Positions 29,553-37,602 are shown, numbered from the stretch's first letter. The stretch: DNA of 37,602 nt from an uncultured Actinomycetes bacterium (GCA_903918025.1 CAIXCS010000169.1:1-37602); one strand, 5' to 3'. The notes: generated by a model from the sequence alone, not told the origin. Program-made: numbers and translations.

Positions 29553-31379
29553 ATGGAACGCCGCTCAGAGATTCGTAATGTCGCCATTGTCGCCCACGTC
29601 GACCATGGCAAGACCACCCTCGTGGACAAGATGCTGTGGGAGACCGGTGCATTCCGGGCGAACGCGGACATTGCCGACCGCGTCATGGATTCAGGTGATC
29701 TCGAACGCGAAAAGGGCATCACGATCCTCGCCAAGAACACGGCGATTCAGTACCGAGACACGAAAATCAACATCATCGACACGCCAGGTCACGCTGACTT
29801 CGGCGGCGAGGTTGAGCGTGGACTCACGATGGTCGACGGCGTCCTTCTTCTCGTGGACGCCTCAGAAGGTCCACTCCCACAGACCCGCTTCGTTCTCCGA
29901 AAGGCTCTTGAGGCGCGGCTTCCTGTCATCCTCGTGATCAACAAGGTCGACCGCCCTGACGCTCGAATTGCAGAGGTCGTCAACGAAGTCGAAGAACTCT
30001 TCCTTGATCTTGATGCCGATGAAGACCAGATCGACTTCCCAATTCTCTATGCGTGCGCGCGCGATGGCTGGGCTGCCACGGCCGAAGGGGTCGTCGGAAC
30101 CGACCTCTCCCCCCTATTCGACACCATTTTGGAGCGCATTCCTGCCCCTGAATACGAAGAGGGACATGGTCTCCAGGCCCTCGTTTGCAACCTCGATGCC
30201 TCTGCCTACGTTGGTCGGCTTGCCATTTGCCGCGTGCACAATGGCTACCTCCGCAAGGGAGAGTCAGTTTCGTGGTGCAAGCTCGATGGGACGATTGAGC
30301 GAGCCCGCATTACCGAGCTCTACGTCACCAATGCACTCGACCGAGTGGACGTGACTGAAGTTGGACCCGGAGAAATCGTTGCGGTTGCAGGATTTCCTGA
30401 GATCACCATTGGTGAGACCCTGGCCGAACTGGAAAACCCAGTCGCTCTCCCACCAATCACTGTTGACGAGCCGTCGCTCGGCATGACCATCGGCATCAAC
30501 ACAAGTCCACTTGCCGGGCAAGATGGCACGAAGTTGACCGCTCGATTCCTTCGGAACCGACTCGACCAAGAACTCATTGGCAATGTCTCGATCCGCGTGC
30601 TTCCAACCGATCGGCCTGACACCTGGGAAGTCCAGGGTCGAGGAGAGCTCCAGTTGGCAGTTCTCGTTGAAATGATGCGCCGTGAGGGATTTGAACTCAC
30701 CGTTGGCAAGCCCCAGGTCGTGACTCGCGAGATTGACGGCGTCAAGAATGAGCCAATTGAGCGGGTCTCCGTTGATGTTCCCGAGGACTACATGGGCGTC
30801 GTGACCCAACTGCTTGCACTGCGCAAGGGAACCATGCTTGAAATGGTCAACCACGGCACTGGCTGGGTTCGACTGGATTACAAGGTTCCAGCTCGAGGCC
30901 TCGTCGGGTTCCGAACGGAATTCATGACCGAAACTCGAGGAACGGGAATTCTCCACCACGTGTTTGATGGTTGGGCACCTTGGCTCGGCGAACTCAAGCT
31001 TCGTCGAAACGGTTCAATGGTGGCCGACCGCCGTGGAGCGACGACCAACTTCGCCCTCATTGGCCTGCAGGAGCGCGGCACGCTCTTCGTTGGTCCAACC
31101 ATTGAGACCTACGAAGGAATGATCGTTGGAGAGAACGCTCGCACCGAGGAAATGGATGTCAATCCAACCAAGGAGAAGCAACTCACCAATATGCGTTCCG
31201 CTGCAGCGGACAACTTTGAACGACTGACGCCAGCAACACTGTTGTCACTTGAACAAGCGCTCGAGTTCATCGCTGATGACGAGTGCGTTGAAGTCACGCC
31301 AAAGACTGTGCGTCTCCGCAAGGTGATTTTGGACCAAAACATTCGCGGTCGAATGCGAAAGTCCTCCAAGAACTCGTAA
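29553..31379 (+). CDS. typA: Ribosome-associated GTPase TypA/BipA
   Basis: A 608-residue translational GTPase, full family length. G-domain motifs are G1 AHVDHGKTT (14-22), G2 in [15 protein letters not shown]3 DTPGHADF and G4 NKVDRP. The EF-G-like domains and the TypA-specific C-terminal domain follow ([25 protein letters not shown], then [13 protein letters not shown]). BipA binds the 70S ribosome and supports 50S assembly and growth under stress or cold. The ATG at 29553 begins the conserved [20 protein letters not shown]. It is followed by tRNA-Ser(TGA). Confidence 0.96.
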   Translation: MERRSEIRNVAIVAHVDHGKTTLVDKMLWETGAFRANADIADRVMDSGDLEREKGITILAKNTAIQYRDTKINIIDTPGHADFGGEVERGLTMVDGVLLLVDASEGPLPQTRFVLRKALEARLPVILVINKVDRPDARIAEVVNEVEELFLDLDADEDQIDFPILYACARDGWAATAEGVVGTDLSPLFDTILERIPAPEYEEGHGLQALVCNLDASAYVGRLAICRVHNGYLRKGESVSWCKLDGTIERARITELYVTNALDRVDVTEVGPGEIVAVAGFPEITIGETLAELENPVALPPITVDEPSLGMTIGINTSPLAGQDGTKLTARFLRNRLDQELIGNVSIRVLPTDRPDTWEVQGRGELQLAVLVEMMRREGFELTVGKPQVVTREIDGVKNEPIERVSVDVPEDYMGVVTQLLALRKGTMLEMVNHGTGWVRLDYKVPARGLVGFRTEFMTETRGTGILHHVFDGWAPWLGELKLRRNGSMVADRRGATTNFALIGLQERGTLFVGPTIETYEGMIVGENARTEEMDVNPTKEKQLTNMRSAAADNFERLTPATLLSLEQALEFIADDECVEVTPKTVRLRKVILDQNIRGRMRKSSKNS

Positions 31380-31386
31380 GTTGCAC

Positions 31387-31411
31387 CTCCGGCGAGGAGT
31401 CTCCGCAGGAG
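31387..31411 (+). terminator. Weak tandem CTCC/GGAG hairpins after typA
   Basis: CTCC-ggcga-GGAG and CTCC-gca-GGAG lie in the 48 bases between the typA stop and the tRNA. The stems are only four base pairs, so termination here is uncertain; the tRNA may be processed from the typA transcript. Confidence 0.2.
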
Positions 31412-31427
31412 AACTAGGGTTGCTGCC

Positions 31428-31517
31428 GGAACGGTGGCAGAGTGGACGAATGCGACAGTCTTGAAAACTGTTGGGGGTGCAAGCCTCTCGTGGGTTCGAA
31501 TCCCACCCGTTCCGCCA
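31428..31517 (+). tRNA. tRNA-Ser(TGA)
   Basis: A class II tRNA. The acceptor GGAACGG pairs perfectly with CCGTTCC (31507-31513), the discriminator is G, and the CCA is encoded at 31515-31517. The anticodon stem ACAGT/ACTGT encloses CTTGAAA, giving anticodon TGA. The variable arm is long (GGGGGTGCAAGCCTCTC) and the T-arm is GTGGG-TTCGAAT-CCCAC. Confidence 0.96.
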
Positions 31518-31651
31518 AGAAACACCGCTCATCGGACTTCAGTGGGGTGCGTCGATCGCAAACATTGGCTCCCGATGTCCCGGAGGGGGAAGGCCTCACT
31601 GACAGGCAAACGATATGCCTCGAGCTCAGCTGGGATTGAAAGGATCTTCTG

Positions 31652-32188
31652 ATGAACGACTGGGGTGCTTCGGTCTATGGCGATCCCTGTCGCGAGTGCG
31701 GTTACAACTGGAACTTGTCGCTAACCAACGCCATCTCACTCGTCTCACATCTCCCGACCGCCTACGGCGGGCTTCTCACGGGCAGGTCCGGCAATGAGCA
31801 ACACCCCGAGCTGAATTGGTCAGTCTCTGAGTACGTGACCCACGTCGCCGACAATCTGAGGATCTGGGCAGAACGGCTCATGGGGGTTCTTAGAGGTGCG
31901 TCACCTTTGGTCGGCAGTTACGACGAGAACCTGCTCGCCAAAGCCCGCAATTACCGCCAAATTCCTGTTGAAGCAGCGATGTGGTCGCTCACTCGGTCAG
32001 TCGATGATTGGCTTGCGGCCACCGAAGCTTCAGCAACTTCCGGTGTCGTAGTTATCCATCCAGAGCGCGGAGAAATGACCTTGTCCGACGTGGTCCTCTC
32101 CAATGCACACGATGCGATTCACCATCAGTGGGACATCGCTCGGACACTCCAGGACCTAGACGGTTCATCAGCTCCGCAGCCCGGTTGA
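31652..32188 (+). CDS. DinB-like four-helix protein
   Basis: A 178-residue protein of the DinB/YfiT-like superfamily. Likely metal ligands are H64 in SEYVTHVADNL and H153/H157 in NAHDAIHHQWDI, the usual three-histidine layout. An N-terminal CRECGYNW (C13, C16) is frequent in actinobacterial members and may bind zinc or be redox active. The superfamily includes mycothiol- and bacillithiol-dependent transferases and many proteins of unknown function; a thiol-dependent reaction is an inference. The ATG has a good GAAAGGA site seven bases upstream. Confidence 0.78.
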   Translation: MNDWGASVYGDPCRECGYNWNLSLTNAISLVSHLPTAYGGLLTGRSGNEQHPELNWSVSEYVTHVADNLRIWAERLMGVLRGASPLVGSYDENLLAKARNYRQIPVEAAMWSLTRSVDDWLAATEASATSGVVVIHPERGEMTLSDVVLSNAHDAIHHQWDIARTLQDLDGSSAPQPG

Positions 32189-32234
32189 AGTCCGATTGCC
32201 AGCTCACACCTTCCAACGCCAAAGAGAACCCGAC

Positions 32235-33350
32235 TTAGGCCGCAGGTGTGGCTTCTCGGAGGGCCCTCTGCTTCTCGCCCCACCCAGGTTCAAGCAGGAG
32301 ATGGCCGAGGCGTTCTCTCCAGCTCCTCGAATTCGCGATGTCTTGTGCGAGCTCGCGGTAGGCGTGAGTGATCACCGTCCATGGATTGAAGGAGTCCACA
32401 TTCTTCGTGAGGCCGTAGCGGACCGTTTCCACTTCAGGTTCGTAGGTTCCAAAGGCCTTGTCCCACGAGATCAGAATCCCTCCGTGGTTTCGATCGAGAT
32501 ACTGCGGGTTAACCCCATGATGGACTCGATGATCTGCCGGTGAGTTGAGAACCGCCTCGGCCGCACCAAGCGTCCCAACGAGTTCCGTGTGGATCCAGTA
32601 CTGGTAGAGCAAGTTGATGCCCCGAGATGCGAGAACGAGTTCTGGGGTTACCCCCACGAGACAGAGCGCGCTATAGGGAACAAAGGTTCCAAGAGCTTCG
32701 GCCACTGGTTGACGGAGTGCGGTTGACAGGTTGTAGCGCTCGCTCGAGTGATGCACGACGTGGATGGCCCACATGAATCGGCGTTCATGCATTGTTCGGT
32801 GATTCCAGTAGTAGATGAAGTCCCAGCCGAGCAGCGCGACCAACCAAGCAACTGGGCCACGTCCGAGGTGAAAGAAACGCTTCGACCACAGCCGGTCAAT
32901 GGAGGTGATCGAAGCCCACCACGTTGAAACAGCAAGCAGACCCAATCCAATCGCGGCCACACCGCTTGCTCGAGCAACCCGGTCGATTGGCGTGAGGCCT
33001 TGCGGGGTCGAGTGGTCATGTTCAGCGTGGAGCTGCTCCTGCTTGACTTTCCGATCCGCAATCGACGTTGTGGCAACGGCAGTCGCAGCCAGACCTACCA
33101 AAGCTGGTCCAAAGCGGCCCTTTCCTGGGGTGAGCGGTCGCAAAACTTTCGGTAAGAGGAGCGGAAGCACCACGCTCAACGTGCCCATGGTCAGGCTGGT
33201 CGCGGTGTCCTTGCGTTCATAGGTCCCAGGCGTGGCGCCAGTCAGTTTTGCCCGACGCCGGTGAATGAGGAACTCTCCCGCCATGGTGAGGAAGAAGATC
33301 GGGATTGCCCAGATCGTCGGGTCGCCTTTTCCACCGCGCCCCGTTGCCAC
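32235..33350 (-). CDS. Sterol desaturase / fatty acid hydroxylase family membrane protein
   Basis: A 371-residue integral membrane di-iron oxygenase candidate. The histidine boxes are complete: HRTMH (184-188), HVVHH (197-201), H254 and HRVHH (274-278), followed by the family's NPQYLDRNHGGILISWDKAFGTYEPE pattern. Members hydroxylate or desaturate sterols, fatty acids, carotenoids or alkylglycerols; the substrate here is unknown. The GTG start directly follows the pheA stop (TAA-GTG) with no spacer. The N-terminal 30 residues include one membrane span, and about 100 residues of weakly conserved sequence precede the catalytic region. Confidence 0.87.
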   Translation of the reverse strand: MATGRGGKGDPTIWAIPIFFLTMAGEFLIHRRRAKLTGATPGTYERKDTATSLTMGTLSVVLPLLLPKVLRPLTPGKGRFGPALVGLAATAVATTSIADRKVKQEQLHAEHDHSTPQGLTPIDRVARASGVAAIGLGLLAVSTWWASITSIDRLWSKRFFHLGRGPVAWLVALLGWDFIYYWNHRTMHERRFMWAIHVVHHSSERYNLSTALRQPVAEALGTFVPYSALCLVGVTPELVLASRGINLLYQYWIHTELVGTLGAAEAVLNSPADHRVHHGVNPQYLDRNHGGILISWDKAFGTYEPEVETVRYGLTKNVDSFNPWTVITHAYRELAQDIANSRSWRERLGHLLLEPGWGEKQRALREATPAA

Positions 33351-34289
33351 TTAAACCTCGAGCTCTTCGCTTAAGAGATCATCGACCCACGTCTTCGCCT
33401 CTGCCCGTCGTTCAACGAGCGCTGCCCGTTCGGTTGCGGCTTCGAGCCCATCGACCGGATAGGAGCCGAGAAACTTGACCCTCGCCACGGTGGCGGCCAT
33501 CTCTGCCAGACAGTCAGCGATCAAGGGATCCGCCAGATGGCCTTCGAATTCAATAATGAAGCAATAGTCACCGAGGCCCTGCTTGGTCGGTCTTGACTCG
33601 AGTCTCGTGAGGTTGATGTTCCGAGCGGCGAATTGTCCGAGAATTGCATAGAGCGACCCAGGTCGGTCGGCATCTTGGAAACACACCATGGCGGTTCGGT
33701 CATGACCAGACCGTGGAGGAACACCCCGACGTGCAATCGCCACGAATCGTGTTTGGTTATCCGAATGATCTTCAATCGATGAGGCCAAGATGTTGAGCCC
33801 ATAGAGTTCGGCCGCAAGTTTTGGTGCGATCGCGGCGGTCGCTGCGGCCTTACTCAACCCAAGCAGTCGTGCTGCGTCTGCAGTGGAGTTCGCCGCCACC
33901 GCTTCTGCTCCACCAAGGTGTTGCGCAAGGAATCCTCGACATTGCGCCAAGGCATGAGGGAACGAGATGAACGTCGTCACTTCTTGAATGGTCGTTCCGG
34001 CTGGCGCCATGAGATGAAGGTGGATATCAAGGACGACTTCTCGAACGATTCGCACGTCGGCATCGAACACCAGTCCATCAATGGTGGCATTGACGGTGCC
34101 TTCAATGGCGTTCTCAAGAGGGACGAAGCCAAAGGTGACCTCCCCAGCCTCAACGGCCCGCAGAACGTCAGCAATAGCGGTCATTGGCTTGAGTTCAAGT
34201 GAAGCAAGATCTTGCTGGGTAAGCAACGCCTCTTCCGTGAAGGTGCCCGCCGGGCCGAAGTAGGCGACCGATCGGTTTGACGGCTTCAT
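33351..34289 (-). CDS. pheA: Prephenate dehydratase
   Basis: A 312-residue monofunctional prephenate dehydratase, converting prephenate to phenylpyruvate in phenylalanine synthesis. The catalytic domain spans about 6-185: AYFGPAGTFTEEA, VPLENAIEGTVNATID, and the TRF motif at 180-182 (NQTRFVAI). A C-terminal ACT domain (about 197-280) has GSLYAILGQFAARNINLTRL and ESRP at 231-234, the phenylalanine-binding allosteric signature, so feedback inhibition is expected. No chorismate mutase domain is fused. A TACAGT element six bases before the ATG suggests a leaderless transcript. Confidence 0.95.
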   Translation of the reverse strand: MKPSNRSVAYFGPAGTFTEEALLTQQDLASLELKPMTAIADVLRAVEAGEVTFGFVPLENAIEGTVNATIDGLVFDADVRIVREVVLDIHLHLMAPAGTTIQEVTTFISFPHALAQCRGFLAQHLGGAEAVAANSTADAARLLGLSKAAATAAIAPKLAAELYGLNILASSIEDHSDNQTRFVAIARRGVPPRSGHDRTAMVCFQDADRPGSLYAILGQFAARNINLTRLESRPTKQGLGDYCFIIEFEGHLADPLIADCLAEMAATVARVKFLGSYPVDGLEAATERAALVERRAEAKTWVDDLLSEELEV

Positions 34290-34295
34290 GACACC

Positions 34296-34301
34296 ACTGT
34301 A
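34296..34301 (-). promoter_or_regulatory. Candidate -10 (TACAGT), leaderless start of pheA
   Basis: TACAGT, six bases (GGTGTC), then the pheA ATG at 34289 on the minus strand. No Shine-Dalgarno is visible. Confidence 0.55.
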
Positions 34302-34329
34302 ACGAACGTCGGCTCGCTACTTTTCGAGG

Positions 34330-34785
34330 TCACACCGACGCCGCTTCGCACGCTGCCTTCACCTTCGCCAAGGTGGTTTCAATTGAGGTCACCGTGAATG
34401 CTTCTCGGTTGGACGTGCCCTTTTCGAAGCGCTTGATCAACGCACTGCGTCGGTCGAGGCTCGATTCAGTCAGTGTGCATCCTGAGTGTGTCGCCACAAT
34501 AGAGAAGCTCCAGCGAGCGACTTTGAGCGGACCGAAGGTCACCTCAAAGGCAAATTCCGTTGGTGGGAGGTACGTGACGATGGTCGCCGTCGTCTTCCAT
34601 TCGTCGCCATGTTGAGCATTGGTCCCTCGGAACTTTGCGCCAAGCGCTGGACCTCTCGCCCCGCGAAGCCACTCCCCACCAGTGTTCTCAGGAGAGAATT
34701 CTCCCATGCGGGAGAGATCAGAGATAGCGGCAAACACCATTTCAGCCGATGCAGCAATGTCCGTACTTCGAGCGATAGCAGCCAT
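34330..34785 (-). CDS. SRPBCC-superfamily (polyketide cyclase/dehydrase-like) protein
   Basis: A 151-residue protein of the START/Bet v1-like SRPBCC superfamily: AAIARSTDIAASAEMVFAAI (the N-terminal strand and helix, typically VERSI.IAAPPE.VFA), then DLSRMGEFSPEN, GEWLRGARGPALGAKFRGTN, TYLPPTEFAFEV and a C-terminal helix. The fold binds hydrophobic ligands in a deep cavity; specific activity is unknown. The ATG is preceded by TAGCCT six bases upstream. Confidence 0.82.
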   Translation of the reverse strand: MAAIARSTDIAASAEMVFAAISDLSRMGEFSPENTGGEWLRGARGPALGAKFRGTNAQHGDEWKTTATIVTYLPPTEFAFEVTFGPLKVARWSFSIVATHSGCTLTESSLDRRSALIKRFEKGTSNREAFTVTSIETTLAKVKAACEAASV

Positions 34786-34791
34786 GCGGTG

Positions 34792-34797
34792 AGGCTA
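34792..34797 (-). promoter_or_regulatory. Candidate -10 (TAGCCT) overlapping the upstream stop codon
   Basis: TAGCCT, six bases (CACCGC), then the SRPBCC ATG at 34785. Its first three bases are the TAG stop (34797-34795) of the upstream alpha/beta hydrolase gene. Confidence 0.5.
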
Positions 34798-35550
34798 GTT
34801 GACCTCGTGCGGTGCTTGTCCCAACCGTTCAACCAGAAATGCCGCCGATCCTTTGAATGCCGCATCAGGAACGGCTCCATGTTCCCCCGGATTTGCGACG
34901 AGAACTTTGTCCGAAGTTCCGAAAGCATCAAAGAGTTCGAATGCTCGATCCCTAGGGAAGAGTTGATCGTTCCACTGAACAAGGAAATGAATCGGACACG
35001 ACACCGACATCGCATCTGCACGGAGCCGTTCCACCGTCGGTCCGGCGAGCCCCATGAGCCCGAGGACCGCCGCGGTGATTCGAGGTTCTGCTGCCACAAG
35101 CGGCAATCCGAGGATGGTTCCCATTGACAGACCCCAGTACCCCACACGGCGTGCATCAACTTCAGGAAGTTCGGAGAGGACATCGAGCACCGCTCTCCAG
35201 TCGTCAACCATTGCATCCGTGATCGTTGGATCATTGGCCCACACTTGACTGAACTGAAGAAAGGGAAGGGGCCCGCCAGTAACGCCATCCAGCCGACGGT
35301 CTCCATGAACTGGTCCATCAATCGCGCAGACTGCCATCCCCGCGATCCGCACGAGTCCGCGTGCAAGCGCCACCACGTAGCCCTCGCTCTTTGAACCAGA
35401 TGCTCCATGGCCAACGAGGACCAATGGTCCCCGTTCGGCTCCCTCAGGCGGAGTCCAGAGAAGCCCGGGCACTCGACGTTCACCAACAGTGAGTTCGAAT
35501 CGACGAGTTCGAATTTCTTTCGCCGTCTCCTCTTCGAGCCAGGTCACCAT
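34795..35550 (-). CDS. Alpha/beta hydrolase
   Basis: A 251-residue alpha/beta hydrolase (dienelactone hydrolase / peptidase S9-like). The oxyanion-side HGASGSK is at 48-54, the nucleophile elbow GLSMG has S142, a candidate acid is D195 in VQWNDQLFPR, and H224 is in NPGEHGAVP. It probably hydrolyses an ester or amide; the substrate is not indicated. I chose the ATG at 35550 because the conserved region begins soon after and a TAGAGT element lies seven bases upstream; a longer frame exists but would run into the divergent decarboxylase gene. It is divergent from that gene with a 51-base gap. Confidence 0.86.
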   Translation of the reverse strand: MVTWLEEETAKEIRTRRFELTVGERRVPGLLWTPPEGAERGPLVLVGHGASGSKSEGYVVALARGLVRIAGMAVCAIDGPVHGDRRLDGVTGGPLPFLQFSQVWANDPTITDAMVDDWRAVLDVLSELPEVDARRVGYWGLSMGTILGLPLVAAEPRITAAVLGLMGLAGPTVERLRADAMSVSCPIHFLVQWNDQLFPRDRAFELFDAFGTSDKVLVANPGEHGAVPDAAFKGSAAFLVERLGQAPHEVN

Positions 35551-35557
35551 CTCTCGA

Positions 35558-35563
35558 ACTCTA
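35558..35563 (-). promoter_or_regulatory. Candidate -10 (TAGAGT) of the alpha/beta hydrolase
   Basis: TAGAGT is seven bases before the ATG at 35550 on the minus strand, one base more than in the other leaderless candidates of this window. Confidence 0.4.
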
Positions 35564-35601
35564 GTGAGCAAAGGTAGGAAAACTGCGAGAAACTGAACTC
35601 C

Positions 35602-36957
35602 ATGCCCGATGACATGTTCACGTTCGATGCTGCCCTCGCGCAGCCGCTCCTCGACTACTGCCTCGAGCGGCTCAAAATGCAGCCAGTTGAACTTGACTAT
35701 GGCGGCACCTCGGTGGCATTTGAAGACCGTCTCCACGGGCTACTCAACGAGGAGGGCTCAGACCCCACGGAAGTGTTTGCGACGTTCACTGACGTCCTTG
35801 CTCCAAGGGTTGTTTCAGCCGACTCGGAACGATTCCTTGCCTTTATTCCCGCTGCACCGACCAAGGCAGCGCTGCTCTTCGACATGGTGGTCTCGGCCTC
35901 TTCACTCCACGCGGCGAGCTGGTTGGAGTCTGCAGGCGCCGTCGCAGCAGAGAACCAAGTCCTCACGCTCCTCGCCGAATTGGCCGGTCTCCCGAGCGGT
36001 GCGGGCGGGACGTTCGTCGGTGGAGGCTCAATTGGCAACCTCTCCGCGCTTGCGGTCGCAAGAGAAACCGGCCGGCGTCGCCTCGGCACCTCAGGGACCG
36101 TCAAGATTGCGCTCTCTGAAGAAGCACACTCCTCAAATGCCGGAGCGCTTCGACTCCTCGATGTGGAACCGCTTCTCGTGAAATCGGTCGATCATCGATT
36201 GACCGGAGCGGCAATTGCCGCTGCATTCGAGGCCGAAGCTGACCCTTCACTTGTCGTTGGCGTCATTGGGACAGCCGGTACCACCAATGCCGGCATCATT
36301 GACGACCTTCGGGGAATCGGCGAGGTTGCCAAGGCCCGGAACGCCTGGTTTCACGTTGATGGCGCCTATGGCCTTGCTGGATTGTTCTCGCCAACACTTC
36401 ACCCAAAATTCGATGGCTTGGAACTCGCGGATTCCTTCATTGTCGATCCGCACAAGTGGCTCTTTGCACCCTTTGACTCCTGCGCACTGCTCTATGCACA
36501 ACCAGCGCTCGCGCGAAGTGTGCACACCCAGCACGCGAGTTACCTCGACATCCTCCACGATGACGCAAACATCGAGTGGAATCCATCGGACTATGCCGTG
36601 CATCTGTCTCGCCGACCGAAGGGGCTACCAATTTGGTTCTCATTGGCAGTGCATGGCACTCGCCGCTACGGCGAAGCCGTCGATCAAGCGATCAACATCA
36701 CCCGGGCCGCAGTGCGACAAATCAATGCTGCACCGCATGTTCGCGTCCTTCGTGCTCCTGAACTGTCCATTGTCCTGTTCGAACGAATCGGCTGGTCGAC
36801 TGCGGACTATGAGCAATGGAGTGAACGACTCGTTCGAGATCAGATTGCCTTCGTCACCCCAACGTCGTGGGAAGGAAAGACCTGTGCACGCTTTGCCTTC
36901 CTTAACCCGCACACGACAGAAGAATTGATTGCCCAGATCCTTGAGACGTGCACGTGA
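35602..36957 (+). CDS. Group II PLP-dependent amino acid decarboxylase
   Basis: A 451-residue PLP enzyme of the aromatic-L-amino-acid/glutamate decarboxylase family. The PLP lysine is K285 in VDPHKWLFAPFDS; HVDGAYG places D253 under the pyridine nitrogen, and H176 (SEEAHSS) is the likely ring-stacking residue. GTAGTTNAGIIDDL and the GGGSIGNLSAL segment are family-typical. Family substrates include tryptophan, tyrosine, DOPA, histidine, glutamate and diaminobutyrate; sequence reading does not separate these. Its stop overlaps the start of an agmatine-deiminase-family gene (TGATG), suggesting a joint amine pathway. It diverges from the alpha/beta hydrolase. No strong ribosome-binding site is seen. 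Confidence 0.88.
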   Translation: MPDDMFTFDAALAQPLLDYCLERLKMQPVELDYGGTSVAFEDRLHGLLNEEGSDPTEVFATFTDVLAPRVVSADSERFLAFIPAAPTKAALLFDMVVSASSLHAASWLESAGAVAAENQVLTLLAELAGLPSGAGGTFVGGGSIGNLSALAVARETGRRRLGTSGTVKIALSEEAHSSNAGALRLLDVEPLLVKSVDHRLTGAAIAAAFEAEADPSLVVGVIGTAGTTNAGIIDDLRGIGEVAKARNAWFHVDGAYGLAGLFSPTLHPKFDGLELADSFIVDPHKWLFAPFDSCALLYAQPALARSVHTQHASYLDILHDDANIEWNPSDYAVHLSRRPKGLPIWFSLAVHGTRRYGEAVDQAINITRAAVRQINAAPHVRVLRAPELSIVLFERIGWSTADYEQWSERLVRDQIAFVTPTSWEGKTCARFAFLNPHTTEELIAQILETCT

Positions 36958-37602
36958 TGCGATTTCCAGCGGAGTGGGAGCGTCACTCGCATACCTGGAT
37001 GGGTTTTCCCCATACGACCTACGACGCCGCGACCTCATTGCACGATGCCCGAATTGCTTGGGCAAATGTCGCTCGGGCCATTGCGCAATTTGAGCCCGTG
37101 CGCATGGTGGTGCACCCGCAGGATCGCGAGGCATTCACCACGCTGCTCGGCGACCTCGTTGAACCACTTTGGACCCAACTCGACGATGCATGGTTGCGTG
37201 ACACCGGACCCACCTTCGTGCTCAAGAACGACAAGGTTGTCGCCGTCGATTGGACCTTCAATGGCTGGGGCGGACAAGCCTGGGCGTCGTGGACACACGA
37301 CGCACATGTCGCCACTGAGATCGCGCTGTTTGAGCATCCATCTGGAGACCTCATTCACTCGCCACTCGTCAATGAGGGTGGTGGGATTGAGGTTGACGGA
37401 TGCGGCTTGCTGGTTCTCACCGAAACCGTCCAACTCGACCCGGGGAGAAATCCCGGTTGGTCGCGTGACGACGTCGCAATGGAAATGAGTGCCCGATTAG
37501 GGACAGACGAGCCAATTTGGCTCCCACACGGCCTTGCAGGTGACTACGGGGAGTTCGCAACAAGGGGACACGTTGACCTAGTCGTGAAGTTCTGCGCTCC
37601 TG
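36957..37602 (+). CDS. aguA: Agmatine deiminase family protein (3' end beyond window)
   Basis: The frame from the ATG at 36957 stays open to the window end, giving 215 codons. It reads MRFPAEWERHSHTWMGFP at the start, DDAWLRDTGPTF in the middle, then VNEGGGIEVDG and LPHGLAGDYGEFATRGHVD, the landmarks of agmatine deiminase / PAD-porph proteins. These hydrolyse agmatine to N-carbamoylputrescine and ammonia, or act on related guanidino compounds. The catalytic cysteine lies in the missing C-terminal part (the family is about 340-370 residues). It overlaps the decarboxylase stop by one base, so the two are co-translated. Confidence 0.9.
   Translation, partial: MRFPAEWERHSHTWMGFPHTTYDAATSLHDARIAWANVARAIAQFEPVRMVVHPQDREAFTTLLGDLVEPLWTQLDDAWLRDTGPTFVLKNDKVVAVDWTFNGWGGQAWASWTHDAHVATEIALFEHPSGDLIHSPLVNEGGGIEVDGCGLLVLTETVQLDPGRNPGWSRDDVAMEMSARLGTDEPIWLPHGLAGDYGEFATRGHVDLVVKFCAP

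Noticed and set aside
34539-35486. A 315-codon open frame on the minus strand overlapping the alpha/beta hydrolase
   Set aside because: Its product has no recognisable motif and is rich in Arg/Ser/Trp, typical of an alternative frame; the other frame carries the intact hydrolase motifs.

Overview
This window is a stretch of actinobacterial chromosome. The best fit is class Acidimicrobiia: the order rimO-pgsA-cinA-recA is actinobacterial, recA carries a Gram-positive type LexA box, base composition looks moderately GC-rich (about 55-60% by eye, not computed), and there are EthD, DUF4395 and VSC...C repeat proteins of the kind common in that phylum. Coding density is very high, many genes overlap by 1-4 bases, and no stretch over 300 bases lacks a gene. 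No integrase, transposase, CRISPR array or phage gene is visible. The taxonomic call is an inference from gene content, not from a marker-gene comparison. Layout. (1) 1-3501, minus strand: rimO, pgsA and cinA are coupled by ATGA overlaps; recA (5' end only) has its own promoter with a LexA box. A tRNA-Ser(GCT) lies upstream. (2) 3867-8745, plus strand: a complete branched-chain-amino-acid-type ABC importer (two ATPases, two permeases, binding protein), closed by a 15-bp terminator hairpin. (3) 8855-12563, plus strand: an isocitrate/isopropylmalate-family dehydrogenase, then a polar amino acid ABC importer. (4) 12542-14817: a NUDIX hydrolase and an EthD-domain protein (minus), then a TauE/SafE permease and a DUF4395 membrane protein (plus). 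(5) 14834-23283: three large secreted proteins. Each joins a WxxxDL-type propeller-like repeat module (about 51 residues per repeat) to a different module: a CHAP amidase, an S53 serine-carboxyl peptidase, or a Cys-pair seven-repeat domain plus a glycosidase-like TIM-barrel domain. (6) 23287-27776, minus strand: the large helicase lhr, coupled to a 57-residue single-span membrane protein. (7) 27830-31517, plus strand: a pair of related proteins that look like degenerate PD-(D/E)XK-fold proteins, then typA and tRNA-Ser(TGA). (8) 31652-37602: a DinB-like protein; a minus-strand group of membrane hydroxylase, pheA, an SRPBCC protein and an alpha/beta hydrolase; then a plus-strand PLP-dependent decarboxylase overlapping an agmatine-deiminase-family gene that runs off the end. 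How it works together. Most of the window is housekeeping (DNA repair, translation, lipid and phenylalanine synthesis) plus amino acid import. The standout block is region 5, where a peptidase, a predicted peptidoglycan amidase and a predicted glycosidase share one non-catalytic repeat module. The first two genes diverge from a short region containing an 8-2-8 palindrome. Together they look like an exported degradation kit with a common targeting or scaffold domain. A second window-wide signal is a TANNNT -10 element placed exactly six bases before the start codon of many first-in-unit genes, which points to widespread leaderless transcription.
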